64,000 nucleotides of DNA, from positions 43,156 to 107,155 of the forward strand of contig CAZWMT010000020.1 in assembly GCA_964635055.1 (NCBI GenBank), in the 5' to 3' direction. This DNA comes from JAEUJM01 sp964635055. GTDB taxonomy: Bacteria; Actinomycetota; Acidimicrobiia; Acidimicrobiales; DATDAH01. How positions within the stretch are numbered: position 1 is the stretch's first letter; each line of letters starts with the position of its first letter. This document shows, piece after piece, positions 43,526 through 52,401 of the stretch. The notes beneath the pieces were generated by a model. The model searched no databases. It saw only the letters and a program-made list of their open reading frames with translations, and was not told the DNA's origin. Made by a program: the position numbers and the translations under genes.

Positions 43526-44275
43526 TCAGGCTTCGATGGACTCCAGGATCTCGGTGGGGACGTCGAAGTTGGCGTAGACGTCCTGCACGTCGTCGAGGTC
43601 GTCGAGGGCGTCGATGAGGCGCAGCACCGACTTGGCCGCCTCGGCCGTGTCCAGCTCGACCACGTTGCTGGGCACCATGGTGACCTCGGCCGAGTCGAAG
43701 TCGATGCCCGCCTCCTCCAGCGCCGCGCGCACCGCCGTCAACTCGCTGGGCGCGGACGTGACCCGCCAGGTGTCGCCCTCGTCCTCCAGGTCGTCGGCGC
43801 CGGCCTCGAGGGTGACCTCCATGAGGGTGTCCTCCTCGACCGTGCCGGGGAGCACCACCACGCCCTTGCGCTCGAACAGCCAGTTCACCGCGCCGGGCTC
43901 GGCCAGGTTGCCGCCGCTGCGGGTGAACAGGCTGCGGATGTCCGAGCCGGTGCGGTTGCGGTTGTCGGTGAGCACCTCGACCAGCACGGCCACCCCGTGA
44001 GGCGCGTAGCCCTCGTAGGTCACCTGCTCGTAGATCACCCCTTCGAGGTCGCCGGTGCCTCGCTTGATGGCGCGCTCGATGGTGTCGAGCGGGACCGAGG
44101 CGTCACGGGCCTTCTGGTACATCGTGCGCAGCGTGGCGTTGGCGTCGAGGTCGCCCCCACCCTCGCGGGCGGCCACCTCGACCTGGCGGATCAGCTTGGC
44201 GAAGAGCTTGCCGCGGGCCTTGTCGGCCGCGCCCTTCTTGTGCTTGATCGTGGCCCACTTGGAGTGTCCGGACAT
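43526..44275 (-). CDS. yebC: YebC/PmpR family translation or transcription regulator
   Basis: A 249-residue member of the TACO1/YebC family. It starts MSGHSKWATIKHKKGAADKA and contains LIRQVEVAAREGGGD, NATLRTMYQKARDASVP and YEGYAPHGVAVLVEVLTDNR. Members have been linked to relief of ribosome stalling and to DNA binding. It follows pdxT by three bases in the conserved pdxS-pdxT-yebC order. ruvCAB, its usual next neighbour, is here separated by the three-part plus-strand insertion. Confidence 0.96.
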   Translation of the reverse strand: MSGHSKWATIKHKKGAADKARGKLFAKLIRQVEVAAREGGGDLDANATLRTMYQKARDASVPLDTIERAIKRGTGDLEGVIYEQVTYEGYAPHGVAVLVEVLTDNRNRTGSDIRSLFTRSGGNLAEPGAVNWLFERKGVVVLPGTVEEDTLMEVTLEAGADDLEDEGDTWRVTSAPSELTAVRAALEEAGIDFDSAEVTMVPSNVVELDTAEAAKSVLRLIDALDDLDDVQDVYANFDVPTEILESIEA

Positions 44276-44278
44276 CGC

Positions 44279-44905
44279 TTACCCCTGGTCGTTCGTTGTG
44301 GAGGAGCTCGGGCTCCCCGCAGACGCGCCGTGCGACGCTACGTGGTCGAGGAACAGTCGGTGCAACCGCAGGTCGTCCGAGAGCTCGGGGTGGAAGGCCG
44401 CCACCAGCACCGGACCCTGCCTGCACAGCACGGGCCGCCCGTCGACCGACGCCAGCACCGCCACCCCGGGCCCGGCCCGTTCGATGACCGGCGCCCGGAT
44501 GAACACCGCGGGGAAGTCGCCTCCTTCGATGCCGGCCACGGCCAGGTCGGCCTCGAAGGAGTCGATCTGGCGACCGAAGGCGTTGCGGCGCACGTCGACG
44601 TCGATGGCACCGAAGCTGCGTTGGTCGTCCCGGCCGTCGAGCACCTGGTCGGCCAGCAGGATCATCCCCGCGCAGGTGCCGAAGGCCGCCATCCCGGCTG
44701 CCAGTCGTTCGGCCAGCGGCTCGAACAGGTGGTTGGCCTCGAGCAGCATGGAGATGGTGGTGGACTCGCCGCCGGGCAGGACGACGGCGTCCACCGACGC
44801 CAGCTGCTCGGGCGTCTTGACCGCCACCGGCTCGGCCCCCAGGGCCCGCAACGCCGCCGCATGCAACGACGACGCCCCCTGGAGGGCGAGCACGCCGACC
44901 TTCAC
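44279..44905 (-). CDS. pdxT: Pyridoxal 5'-phosphate synthase glutaminase subunit
   Basis: It supplies ammonia to PdxS. The 208-residue product starts at GTG 44905 (VKVGVLALQGASSLHAAAL). VVLPGGESTTISMLLEAN, the nucleophile in AFGTCAGMILLAD, and the His-Glu pair in AAFHPELSDDLRLH form the glutaminase triad. It starts seven bases after the pdxS stop. A longer upstream reading is pdxS in another frame. Confidence 0.96.
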   Translation of the reverse strand: MKVGVLALQGASSLHAAALRALGAEPVAVKTPEQLASVDAVVLPGGESTTISMLLEANHLFEPLAERLAAGMAAFGTCAGMILLADQVLDGRDDQRSFGAIDVDVRRNAFGRQIDSFEADLAVAGIEGGDFPAVFIRAPVIERAGPGVAVLASVDGRPVLCRQGPVLVAAFHPELSDDLRLHRLFLDHVASHGASAGSPSSSTTNDQG

Positions 44906-44912
44906 GCTGCTG

Positions 44913-45827
44913 TTACCAGCCCCGGTCGGCCAGCTTGGTGTCGAGCGCGTCCATCTCCAGGCCGGGCATGGCCTTGCCGAGGCCACGACTGACCTTGGCC
45001 AGGATGTCGGCGTCGGCGTAGTTGGTGGTGGCCTCGACGATGGCCTTGGCCATCACCGACGGCTGGTCGCTCTTGAAGATGCCGGACCCGACGAACACCG
45101 CCTGGGCGCCGAGTTGCATGACCAGCGCCGCGTCGGCGGGCGTGGCGATGCCGCCGGCGCAGAACATCGGCACCGGCAGCGTGCCGGTCTCGGCGACCTC
45201 CTGCACGAGGCCGACGGGCGCCTGCAGCCGCTTGGCCCAGTCGTAGACCTCGGCCGAGTCGGCCTGGGTGATCTTGCGCATGTCACCCAGGATCGAGCGC
45301 AGGTGACGCACCGCCTCCACGATGTTGCCGGTACCGGCCTCGCCCTTCGAGCGGATCATGGCCGCGCCCTCGCTGATGCGGCGCAGGGCCTCGCCCAGGT
45401 TGGTGGCGCCGCACACGAAGGGCACCGTGAACGCCCACTTGTCGATGTGGTGGGCCTCGTCGGCGGGGGTGAGCACCTCGCTCTCGTCCACGTAGTCCAC
45501 CCCCAGCGCCTGCAGGACCTGGGCCTCGGCGAAGTGGCCGATGCGGGCCTTGGCCATGACCGGGATGGTGACCGTGGCCTTGATGCCCTCGATCATCTCC
45601 GGATCGCTCATCCGGGCCACGCCGCCGTCGCGCCGGATGTCGGAGGGCACCCGCTCGAGGGCCATCACCGCGACCGCACCGGCGTCCTCGGCCACCTTGG
45701 CCTGCGCGGGGTCGACGACGTCCATGATGACGCCGCCCTTCAGCATCTCGGCCAGACCACGCTTCACGCGCATCGTGCCGGTCTCGCGCCCGATCGAACT
45801 GGTCCCCGTTGCCTCGTTGTCACCCAT
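44913..45827 (-). CDS. pdxS: Pyridoxal 5'-phosphate synthase lyase subunit
   Basis: It builds PLP from ribose 5-phosphate, glyceraldehyde 3-phosphate and ammonia. The 304-residue product shows KRGLAEMLKGGVIMDVVDP, PVMAKARIGHFAEAQ with the Schiff-base lysine Lys93, and the phosphate loop GNIVEAVRHLRSI. The C-terminus keeps MQLGAQAVFVGSGIFKS. ATG 45827 lies six bases after TAGACT and has no Shine-Dalgarno, so the pdxS-pdxT-yebC mRNA is probably leaderless. Confidence 0.97.
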   Translation of the reverse strand: MGDNEATGTSSIGRETGTMRVKRGLAEMLKGGVIMDVVDPAQAKVAEDAGAVAVMALERVPSDIRRDGGVARMSDPEMIEGIKATVTIPVMAKARIGHFAEAQVLQALGVDYVDESEVLTPADEAHHIDKWAFTVPFVCGATNLGEALRRISEGAAMIRSKGEAGTGNIVEAVRHLRSILGDMRKITQADSAEVYDWAKRLQAPVGLVQEVAETGTLPVPMFCAGGIATPADAALVMQLGAQAVFVGSGIFKSDQPSVMAKAIVEATTNYADADILAKVSRGLGKAMPGLEMDALDTKLADRGW

Positions 45828-45833
45828 GGCCCG

Positions 45834-45839
45834 AGTCTA
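45834..45839 (-). promoter_or_regulatory. -10 box of pdxS-pdxT-yebC (leaderless type)
   Basis: TAGACT on the minus strand ends six bases before ATG 45827. Confidence 0.55.
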
Positions 45840-45910
45840 GGAGGGCCACCCTGTCACCCGGCGACCCGTATCGGCGCGAGATCGGACCGGGCCGGACCCT
45901 CACCGGCCGC

Positions 45911-48313
45911 TCATTCGGTCCGAAGGCGCGCCGCCGGTTCGTGACAGACGACCCGGTGAGCCGGCCACCAGGCGACGGCCGCCGCCGAGGCCGCCGCGAC
46001 AGGCGCGAGCAGGAGGACGGACGGCCAGGGCACCAGTGGCTCGGCGGCGAGCCCGAGGCCGCCCACCAGACCCCGCCAGACGGCGCGCCCGACCACCAGG
46101 CCCGCCGGAACGCCCACCGCGACGCCGAGCAGGGCCAGGACGAGCGCCTGCACGAGGAGCACCCGGCGGACCTGGCGGCGTCGGAGCCCGAGCACCTGGA
46201 GCATGGCCAGGTCCCGGCGATGCCGACCGCCCGACACGATCAGGGCGTGGAACAGGCTCACCGCGGCGAGGACGGCCAGCAGGACCGCGAGCCCGCTCGC
46301 CACCGTGCGCTGCTCGCCGAGGTTCCGGATGGCGCCGGGCACCTGCGGTCGGGTGAAGACCCCGAACCCCAACCCGTAGTCCGCCGCGAGGCCCCGCTCC
46401 ACCGCGCGCCCCTCCTCGCCGCCCGGATAGCGCAGCACGAGGCTCGTCGACGGTTCGCCGAAGCCGTGGCGCCGCAGGCCGGCCGGCGTCCACGCCGCGC
46501 CGATGTCGGAGCGGACCTCGTCGGTCGGCGGCAGCACCGCGGTGCCCACGACGGTGACCTCTCGGGTGCGCTCGCTGTCGCCGCCCGTCACCTCGACCCG
46601 GTCACCGACCTCGACCTGGAGGTCCGAGAGCGTGCCCGCGCCGAGCGCCACCTCGTCGGGCCCCGTCGGCAGGCGGCCGTCGCGGAGCGTCAGGCCCATC
46701 GATCCCTCGAGGGCCTGCATCGCGTAGGACGTCACCCGTTGCCCGTCGAGCACCGCCCCGTCGACCACGAGGTGCCCGACGGCGTCGACACGGGGGTCCT
46801 GACGGAGTCGGGTCTCCAGCGCGGAGACGTCGCCGTCACCGAAGTAGTCAGGCATGCTCGACCAGTTCCACCCCCAGCGGGCGGGGTCGGAGCGCAACTC
46901 GACCACGCTCGCTGTCACGACCCCCGCACCGACGACCCCGGCCACACAGACGGCCAGGCCGGCGAGGGCCGAGCGCACGGGGAGCGCGCCTCGCCCTCTG
47001 CGCGTGGCCAGATCGACCCCCATGCACGCACCGGCCGGTGCCCCCGCATGGCGCGCCAGGCTCGAGAGCCCGGCGCGTCGTTCGGTGCGGTCCGACCGCC
47101 CCCGCCGCTGGCCGGTGCGCCACGACACCGCGTACGTGCACGCCACCAACACCCCCAGCAGAGCAAGGCCACCACCGGCGAGGACGACGGGACGGATCGA
47201 CATCCCGGGATCGACCTCGGCGCGTGCCGCGAGGCCGAGTGGAAGCCACCCCGAGGAAACAGTGGCGAGGGTGCCGCCCACCACCACACCGGCGGCGCCT
47301 ACCAGGGCCACGGGCACGGTCTGGACGAGCGCGCACTGGCCGGAGGTCATCCCGAGAGGCGCCAGCGCGTCGCCCCCGGTGGCGGCGGCGAGGTGGCGTA
47401 GCAGGGCCTGCCCGATGGCGAGACCACCAGCGGCCGCGGCAAGCAGGGCGAAGGCGAGCAGACCGACCGCGAGGCCGTCCACAGTCTGTTGGGCGGTCGC
47501 CAGGTACGCGTCCTCGGCGGTGAGGACCGTCGGCCCGAGGGCGTCCACACCCGCTCCCTCCGGCGTCGAAGCTCCGTTCGCGACAACCGAGGCGACGAGC
47601 GCGTCGAGGTCGGTGCCGGGCGCGGCTCGGACGACGACGGCGGGGGGCCAGGCACCCACACCCGGGTGCTCGGCGACGAACCCCGATCCGGCGATGCCGA
47701 GCGGCGACGTGCGCCGGACGTCGTTCGACAGGCCCTCCGCGGTGCGACCGACGCCCACCACCTCGAGATCGAGGAGCGGACCGTTGAACCCGGGGAAGTC
47801 GGTCCCCTCGAACAGGATCTCGAGATCGGCCTCGGACCAGGTCCGGGCACGGAGGTGGTCGCCGACACCGAGGCCGGTGAGCGCCGCAGCCTGCTCGTTC
47901 AGCAGGATCTCGTCTCCCGAGGCCGGGCGTGGCATCCGGCCCTCGACCACGCGTGGCCGGTCCACCTCCACGCCGTAGGCGCCGTCGGGGTCGCTCATCA
48001 CCGCGATGTCCGAGATCGCGCCGTCGATGAGGAAGCCGTTCACGAGCACGCGTCGAGCCACCCGCTCGACGTCCTCTTCGTCGCGCAGTTCCGCCACCAG
48101 CGCCTGCGCCTGACGTGGGCCCGCGCTCTGGAACGCGAGGTCGCTGGCCGCGGCGCCATCGCGGAACCGCTCGATGCTCGTGGCGGTCCGCCATGCCCCG
48201 GAGGTCCCGCCCAGCACCGCGCCCGCCACGAGGGCCACGAGCACGCCGAGGCCGGCCAACGACGCGAACCGGACCCGAAGCTCCCGACGGGCGATCAGCC
48301 AGAGGGCGACCAC
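45911..48313 (-). CDS. FtsX-like ABC transporter permease (orphan)
   Basis: An 800-residue membrane protein with duplicated MacB/FtsX architecture. It has an N-terminal helix (LAGLGVLVALVAGAVLGG), a large extracytoplasmic domain, a helix cluster near residues 290-420, a further helix with a second extracytoplasmic domain, and a C-terminal cluster of three helices ending VPWPSVLLLAPVAAASAAAV. RRDLAMLQVLGLRRRQVRRV is the cytoplasmic motif that touches the ATPase. No ATPase gene is adjacent, which is unusual for this family. The GTG start at 48313 is preceded by GGGGGAT. Confidence 0.85.
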   Translation of the reverse strand: MVALWLIARRELRVRFASLAGLGVLVALVAGAVLGGTSGAWRTATSIERFRDGAAASDLAFQSAGPRQAQALVAELRDEEDVERVARRVLVNGFLIDGAISDIAVMSDPDGAYGVEVDRPRVVEGRMPRPASGDEILLNEQAAALTGLGVGDHLRARTWSEADLEILFEGTDFPGFNGPLLDLEVVGVGRTAEGLSNDVRRTSPLGIAGSGFVAEHPGVGAWPPAVVVRAAPGTDLDALVASVVANGASTPEGAGVDALGPTVLTAEDAYLATAQQTVDGLAVGLLAFALLAAAAGGLAIGQALLRHLAAATGGDALAPLGMTSGQCALVQTVPVALVGAAGVVVGGTLATVSSGWLPLGLAARAEVDPGMSIRPVVLAGGGLALLGVLVACTYAVSWRTGQRRGRSDRTERRAGLSSLARHAGAPAGACMGVDLATRRGRGALPVRSALAGLAVCVAGVVGAGVVTASVVELRSDPARWGWNWSSMPDYFGDGDVSALETRLRQDPRVDAVGHLVVDGAVLDGQRVTSYAMQALEGSMGLTLRDGRLPTGPDEVALGAGTLSDLQVEVGDRVEVTGGDSERTREVTVVGTAVLPPTDEVRSDIGAAWTPAGLRRHGFGEPSTSLVLRYPGGEEGRAVERGLAADYGLGFGVFTRPQVPGAIRNLGEQRTVASGLAVLLAVLAAVSLFHALIVSGGRHRRDLAMLQVLGLRRRQVRRVLLVQALVLALLGVAVGVPAGLVVGRAVWRGLVGGLGLAAEPLVPWPSVLLLAPVAAASAAAVAWWPAHRVVCHEPAARLRTE

Positions 48314-48432
48314 CGGGATCCCCCGACTGCGACCGTCATCACCCCGTCAGCTGACCGCACCGCGGCCACGACGGCAAGGGTGCTGGCCCGGATGTCCTGG
48401 TGTGGTCACCACCACCACCGGGGCGGCGGCGC

Positions 48433-49554
48433 TCAGAACTCCGGCGTGCCGAGCTCCTGGTCGAGGGGCTGGGCGGCGAGGTCGAGCAACTGGGTGGCCT
48501 CGGCCTGGTCGACGAAGCTGCCGGTGTCCGGATTGGCCAGCTCCACCCACGTGCGCCCGGGGGTGAGCAGGATCGGTGCGCCGGTGGCCGTGTCGGTGAG
48601 GTTCCACACGTCGGCCGGCGTGGGCCGTGACCAGTGGGCGTCGATGAACCCGCCGGCGGTGAACACGGCGGCATCGCCCTCACCGACGGTCTGGGCCTCC
48701 GGGGTGCCCGGCACGCTCGGGCAGCACAGGTACTCGACGTAGAGGAACACGACGTTCTCGGGCGCCACGACGACGTCGGTGTCGTCGGCGTAGGGCGTGC
48801 CGTCCTGGAAGCGGTCGTAGCCGCCCTTCGCCGCGTCCCACACGTAGGCGATGTCACGTGACCGGTACTGGACGCGGCCGCCGGCGGTGGGGGTGGGCGT
48901 GCCCGGCACCGAGGTGTCGGTGGCCGTCGTGGTGGTCGCGGCGTCGGCGCCCTGGTACGCGAAAAGCGCCGGCGCCGACCGGGCGTCGCCGGCGTGGGTG
49001 TAGAGGCCGGAGGTGGTCGAGAACAGGTTCGAGGGGGCCGGCCGGTTGTCGGCCCGCTGGTACTCGTCGGTGACGGCGTCGAAGCCGACGTCCACCAGGT
49101 CGGCGGCGTGGATGGCCGACGCGGTGACCGGGTTGGCGCCCGACCACGCCAGCATCGGCCGGTTGAGGTTGGCCAGCAGCTCGACGTCAGAGATCCGCGC
49201 CGAGCGAATCGGGCCGACCGGGTCGGCGTCCTGGCTCTGGAAGAGGGCCGCGAAGCGAGTGAACCCCGCTTCGATCTCCTCCTCGTACACGACGTCGGCC
49301 TGGTTGATGCCGACCGGCGGGCGGGCGCCCTCGTTGTTGTCGATCTTCACCACCAGTGCCGGCCGTGTGCGGCGGGCCTCGTCGGTGGTGGGCAGCCCGG
49401 TGAGGGGGAAGGCCGGCCCGGCCACCGCCGCGGTGGTCGTCGTGGTGTCCGTCGCCGGCGGACCGGCGTCGTCGTCGCCCTTCGAGCACGCGCCCGCGAG
49501 GAGCACCAGGGCCAGCAGGGGCGCGACGGCACAGCGTCGGGAACGGCACGACAC
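48433..49554 (-). CDS. DUF3048 (YerB-like) lipoprotein
   Basis: A 373-residue protein with a lipoprotein signal: LLALVLLAGACSKGDDD, Cys23 being the lipidation site. A Thr-rich linker follows. The body matches DUF3048: FPLTGLPTTDEARRTRPALV, KIDNNEGARPPVGINQADVV, GPIRSARISDVELLANLNRP, and a C-terminal GRTWVELANPDTGSF. The family is exported, but its biochemical role is not established. Two short low-complexity stretches (TTTTTAAV, TTTTATDTS) interrupt the fold. It starts eight bases after htpX. Confidence 0.85.
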   Translation of the reverse strand: MSCRSRRCAVAPLLALVLLAGACSKGDDDAGPPATDTTTTTAAVAGPAFPLTGLPTTDEARRTRPALVVKIDNNEGARPPVGINQADVVYEEEIEAGFTRFAALFQSQDADPVGPIRSARISDVELLANLNRPMLAWSGANPVTASAIHAADLVDVGFDAVTDEYQRADNRPAPSNLFSTTSGLYTHAGDARSAPALFAYQGADAATTTTATDTSVPGTPTPTAGGRVQYRSRDIAYVWDAAKGGYDRFQDGTPYADDTDVVVAPENVVFLYVEYLCCPSVPGTPEAQTVGEGDAAVFTAGGFIDAHWSRPTPADVWNLTDTATGAPILLTPGRTWVELANPDTGSFVDQAEATQLLDLAAQPLDQELGTPEF

Positions 49555-49562
49555 GACGTGGT

Positions 49563-50483
49563 TCAGAGCTCCTGGAGGGCGGCGATGCGCTCTTCGAGTG
49601 GGGGGTGGGTGTCGAACATCCGGTTGAGCTTCGACATCTTGCCCTCTTCGGGCGTGCGGGCCAGCGGCGACTCGATCCAGAGGTGGGCGGTGGCCCTCGA
49701 TGCGCTGTGCACCACGGTCTGGTCGGCCTGCAGCTTCTCGAGGGCCGAGATGAGGCCGGGTGGGTAACGGGTCATCTCCACCCCCGACATGTCGGCCAGC
49801 GACTCACGCCGGCGGGACACGGCGAACTGCATGAGGCGGGCGATGATCGGCGAGAGGATGAGCAGGATGAGTGCCAGCGCCGCCATGACCAGGAACACGA
49901 TGTTGCCGCCCCCGTTGGAGTCGTTGCTGCGGTTGCGTCCGCCGCCGAAGAACAGCATGCGCACGCCGATGTCGGCCAGCAGCGCCACCACGCCCACCAT
50001 GGTGACCGCGAGGGTGGACACGAGGATGTCGTCGTTCTTGATGTGGCTGAGCTCGTGGGCCAGCACCGCCTCGAGCTCGATGCGGTTCATCTTCTCGAGC
50101 AGCCCGGTGGTGACCGCGATCGCGGCGTGCTTCGCGTTGCGGCCCGTCGCGAAGGCGTTGGGCGCGGCATCGTCGATGATGTAGAGGCGCGGCTTGGGGA
50201 GGCCGCTGGCGATGCAGAGACCCTCGACCACGTTGTGGAGGCGGGGGTACTGCTCGACGGTGGCCGGGTGGGCCCGGCTCATGGCCAACGCCACCGCGTC
50301 GGATTTCCAGTAGGAGAAGAACGCCGAGCCGCCGGCGATCGCGAAGGCCAGCACCACGCCGGCCACCCCGAAGTTCAACAGGTAGTTGAACGCCAGGCAC
50401 ACGAGCACCACCAGCACGACGAAGAAGAAGATGAGCACCGCGGACCGCCGCTTGTTGGCGGTGACCTGGTCGTACATGGGCAT
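49563..50483 (-). CDS. htpX: M48 membrane metalloprotease HtpX
   Basis: A zinc endopeptidase of membrane protein quality control. The 306-residue product has two N-terminal helices (about 15-35 and 38-58), the zinc motif VLAHELSHIKNDD (His143, His147), and two more hydrophobic segments (TLAVTMVGVVALLADIGV, VFLVMAALALILLILSPIIA). The third ligand region is RRRESLADMSGVEMTR. The C-terminus MFDTHPPLEERIAAL is typical. It pairs with lemA upstream, a frequent association. Confidence 0.95.
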   Translation of the reverse strand: MPMYDQVTANKRRSAVLIFFFVVLVVLVCLAFNYLLNFGVAGVVLAFAIAGGSAFFSYWKSDAVALAMSRAHPATVEQYPRLHNVVEGLCIASGLPKPRLYIIDDAAPNAFATGRNAKHAAIAVTTGLLEKMNRIELEAVLAHELSHIKNDDILVSTLAVTMVGVVALLADIGVRMLFFGGGRNRSNDSNGGGNIVFLVMAALALILLILSPIIARLMQFAVSRRRESLADMSGVEMTRYPPGLISALEKLQADQTVVHSASRATAHLWIESPLARTPEEGKMSKLNRMFDTHPPLEERIAALQEL

Positions 50484-50539
50484 GGCGGGCTACCGGCTCA
50501 TGGCGGTGTGGGGCACGGGCGTCGGGTCCGGGGTGAGGA

Positions 50540-51181
50540 TCAGGATGGTGCGCCCGGCGCGGGTGGCGCGGTCGGCGGTGCCGCCGGCGGCGCCGCGGGA
50601 GTCGCCGGTGCGGCCGGCGGGGCGTCGTTGCCGAACGACACCTGGACGGGCCCGCGTGCCTCGTCCTCGGCCTCGAAGTACTCACGTGAGGTGAAGCGCA
50701 GCATCCCGGCGATCAGCACCGCCGGGAACGTCTGGATCTTGGTGTTGTACTTGAAAACCGAGTCGTTGTAGAACTGCCGGGCGTAGGCGATCCGGCCCTC
50801 GGTGCCCGTCAGCTCCTCCTGGAGGTTCAGGAAGTTCTGGTTGGCCTTCAGGTCGGGGTAGGCCTCGGACACCGCGAACAGGGACTTGAGTGCGCCGCTC
50901 AGGACGTTCTCGGCCTCGGCCTGGGCGTGGGGGCCCTCGGCGTTGACGGCCATGTTGCGGGCCTGGGTGACGGCCTCGAGGGTCTCGCGCTCGTGCGAGG
51001 CGTAGCCCTTGACCGTCTCGACCAGGTTCGGGATCAGGTCGTACCGGCGCTTGAGTTGCACGTCGATCTGGGCCCACGCGTTCTCGATGCGGTTCCGCAG
51101 CTTGACGAGGCCGTTGTAGATGACCATCACGATGATCGCGAGCACCACGATCACACCGACGATGATGAGCACTGCGGTCAT
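50540..51181 (-). CDS. lemA: LemA family membrane protein
   Basis: A 213-residue protein with one N-terminal helix (VLIIVGVIVVLAIIVMVIYN) followed by the LemA coiled-coil bundle (LRNRIENAWAQIDVQLKRRY, LIPNLVETVKGYASHE, TEGRIAYARQFYNDSVFKYN). The C-terminal tail is an Ala/Pro-rich repeat of PATPAAPPAA type. GGAG precedes ATG 51181, and TATGAT about 50 bases upstream could be its -10 box. It probably heads lemA-htpX-DUF3048. Confidence 0.93.
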   Translation of the reverse strand: MTAVLIIVGVIVVLAIIVMVIYNGLVKLRNRIENAWAQIDVQLKRRYDLIPNLVETVKGYASHERETLEAVTQARNMAVNAEGPHAQAEAENVLSGALKSLFAVSEAYPDLKANQNFLNLQEELTGTEGRIAYARQFYNDSVFKYNTKIQTFPAVLIAGMLRFTSREYFEAEDEARGPVQVSFGNDAPPAAPATPAAPPAAPPTAPPAPGAPS

Positions 51182-51259
51182 TGCTACTCCTTCGAGGCGG
51201 GGGCCGACGCGTCCGCCGGCTGCCCGACCATCATAGGGCCGCGGCGTGCGGTGGGACCC

Positions 51260-52327
51260 TCACACCACGGTGCGGTAGACGTCGAGGTAGATCGCCGCCA
51301 GCCGCTCCATCGAGAACCCGGCGGCCCGCTCGGTGCCCGACGCCACCAGCTGGGCGGCGGTCCCCGGTTCGGTCAGGAGCCGCTGCAGCGCGTCCGTGAG
51401 CACGGACGGGTCGCCGGGCGGGACCAGCAGGGCATCGCGCCCCGATCGCGCCACGTTCGCGTACCCGGGCAGCTCACTCGCGACGATCGCGCAGCCGGCG
51501 GCCATGGCCTCGAGCAGGACCACGCCGAAGGACTCGCCGCGCAACGACGGGGCGCAGAACACGTCGGCCCCCCGCAGTCGCGACGCCTTCTCGGCGTCGG
51601 TGATCCGCCCGAGCCACTCGATGCGGGGATCACCTGCGTACGCGGCCTGCAAACGGCTGGTCTCGGGCCCGTCGCTGCCGATCCACAGCCGGACGTCCAC
51701 CGGTAGGTCGGCGAAGGCCGCGAGCAGGACCTCGAGGCCCTTGCGGGGCTCGTGGCGACCGACGAACAGGATCGTGGGGCCCTCTGTGGGCCACGGCTCC
51801 GCGTCGGCGAAGTGCTCGAGCTCGACCCCGTTGAACACCATCGTGTACTCGCCGCCGAGGGCCTCGGCAGCGAGGCGACGGGCGTCCTCGGAGACGGCGC
51901 AACGGTGGTCGAGGCGCTGGGCCAGCAGGCGCGGGCCCGGCCGCAGCCACTTGTACCCGAAGCTCACGCCGGCGGCGTGGAAGGTTCCCACCAGCGGTGA
52001 GCTCTTGAAGAGCAGCGACGTCATCGTCGGGCCGGGGCACATCGGCTCGTGCACGTGGAGCACGTCGAAGCTCTCGTCGCGCAGCGCCCGGATGGTCCGC
52101 AACTGCGCCGAGGGATCGGGCGCCAGGGGGGCGACCGAACCGTTGGCCGCGGTCGGCACGCTGTTGCCGAGCGGGGTGACGCCCGCGTCCGGCGGTGGGC
52201 CATCACACGGCCCCAGCACCCGCGTCTCGTGGCCCAGTGACCGCAGCGAGCGCGCCAACGCGAGCACCTGGCCCTGCACCCCGCCGGGCACGGTCAGGCT
52301 GTAGGGACAGATCAGCCCGACGCGCAC
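51260..52327 (-). CDS. pimA: Phosphatidylinositol mannosyltransferase PimA-like (GT4)
   Basis: It is predicted to add the first mannose to phosphatidylinositol at the inner membrane face. The 355-residue GT-B enzyme starts RVGLICPYSLTVPGGVQGQV, as PimA does, and has VLHVHEPMCPGPTMTSLL and ILFVGRHEPRKGLEVLL. The donor-site signature is SLRGESFGVVLLEAMAAGCA. The neighbours patA and pgsA support the call over other GT4 functions. GTG 52327 lies six bases after TAGCCT. Confidence 0.88.
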   Translation of the reverse strand: MRVGLICPYSLTVPGGVQGQVLALARSLRSLGHETRVLGPCDGPPPDAGVTPLGNSVPTAANGSVAPLAPDPSAQLRTIRALRDESFDVLHVHEPMCPGPTMTSLLFKSSPLVGTFHAAGVSFGYKWLRPGPRLLAQRLDHRCAVSEDARRLAAEALGGEYTMVFNGVELEHFADAEPWPTEGPTILFVGRHEPRKGLEVLLAAFADLPVDVRLWIGSDGPETSRLQAAYAGDPRIEWLGRITDAEKASRLRGADVFCAPSLRGESFGVVLLEAMAAGCAIVASELPGYANVARSGRDALLVPPGDPSVLTDALQRLLTEPGTAAQLVASGTERAAGFSMERLAAIYLDVYRTVV

Positions 52328-52333
52328 CCGACG

Positions 52334-52339
52334 AGGCTA
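52334..52339 (-). promoter_or_regulatory. -10 box of pimA (leaderless type)
   Basis: TAGCCT on the minus strand ends six bases before GTG 52327. It gives pimA a promoter of its own inside the pgsA-patA-pimA cluster. Confidence 0.5.
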
Positions 52340-52401
52340 GTGGCTCGGGTCCGGGCGGCCATCAGCCGGTCTGGCGAAGCGGCTCTGGACAACGGGCGCC
52401 G

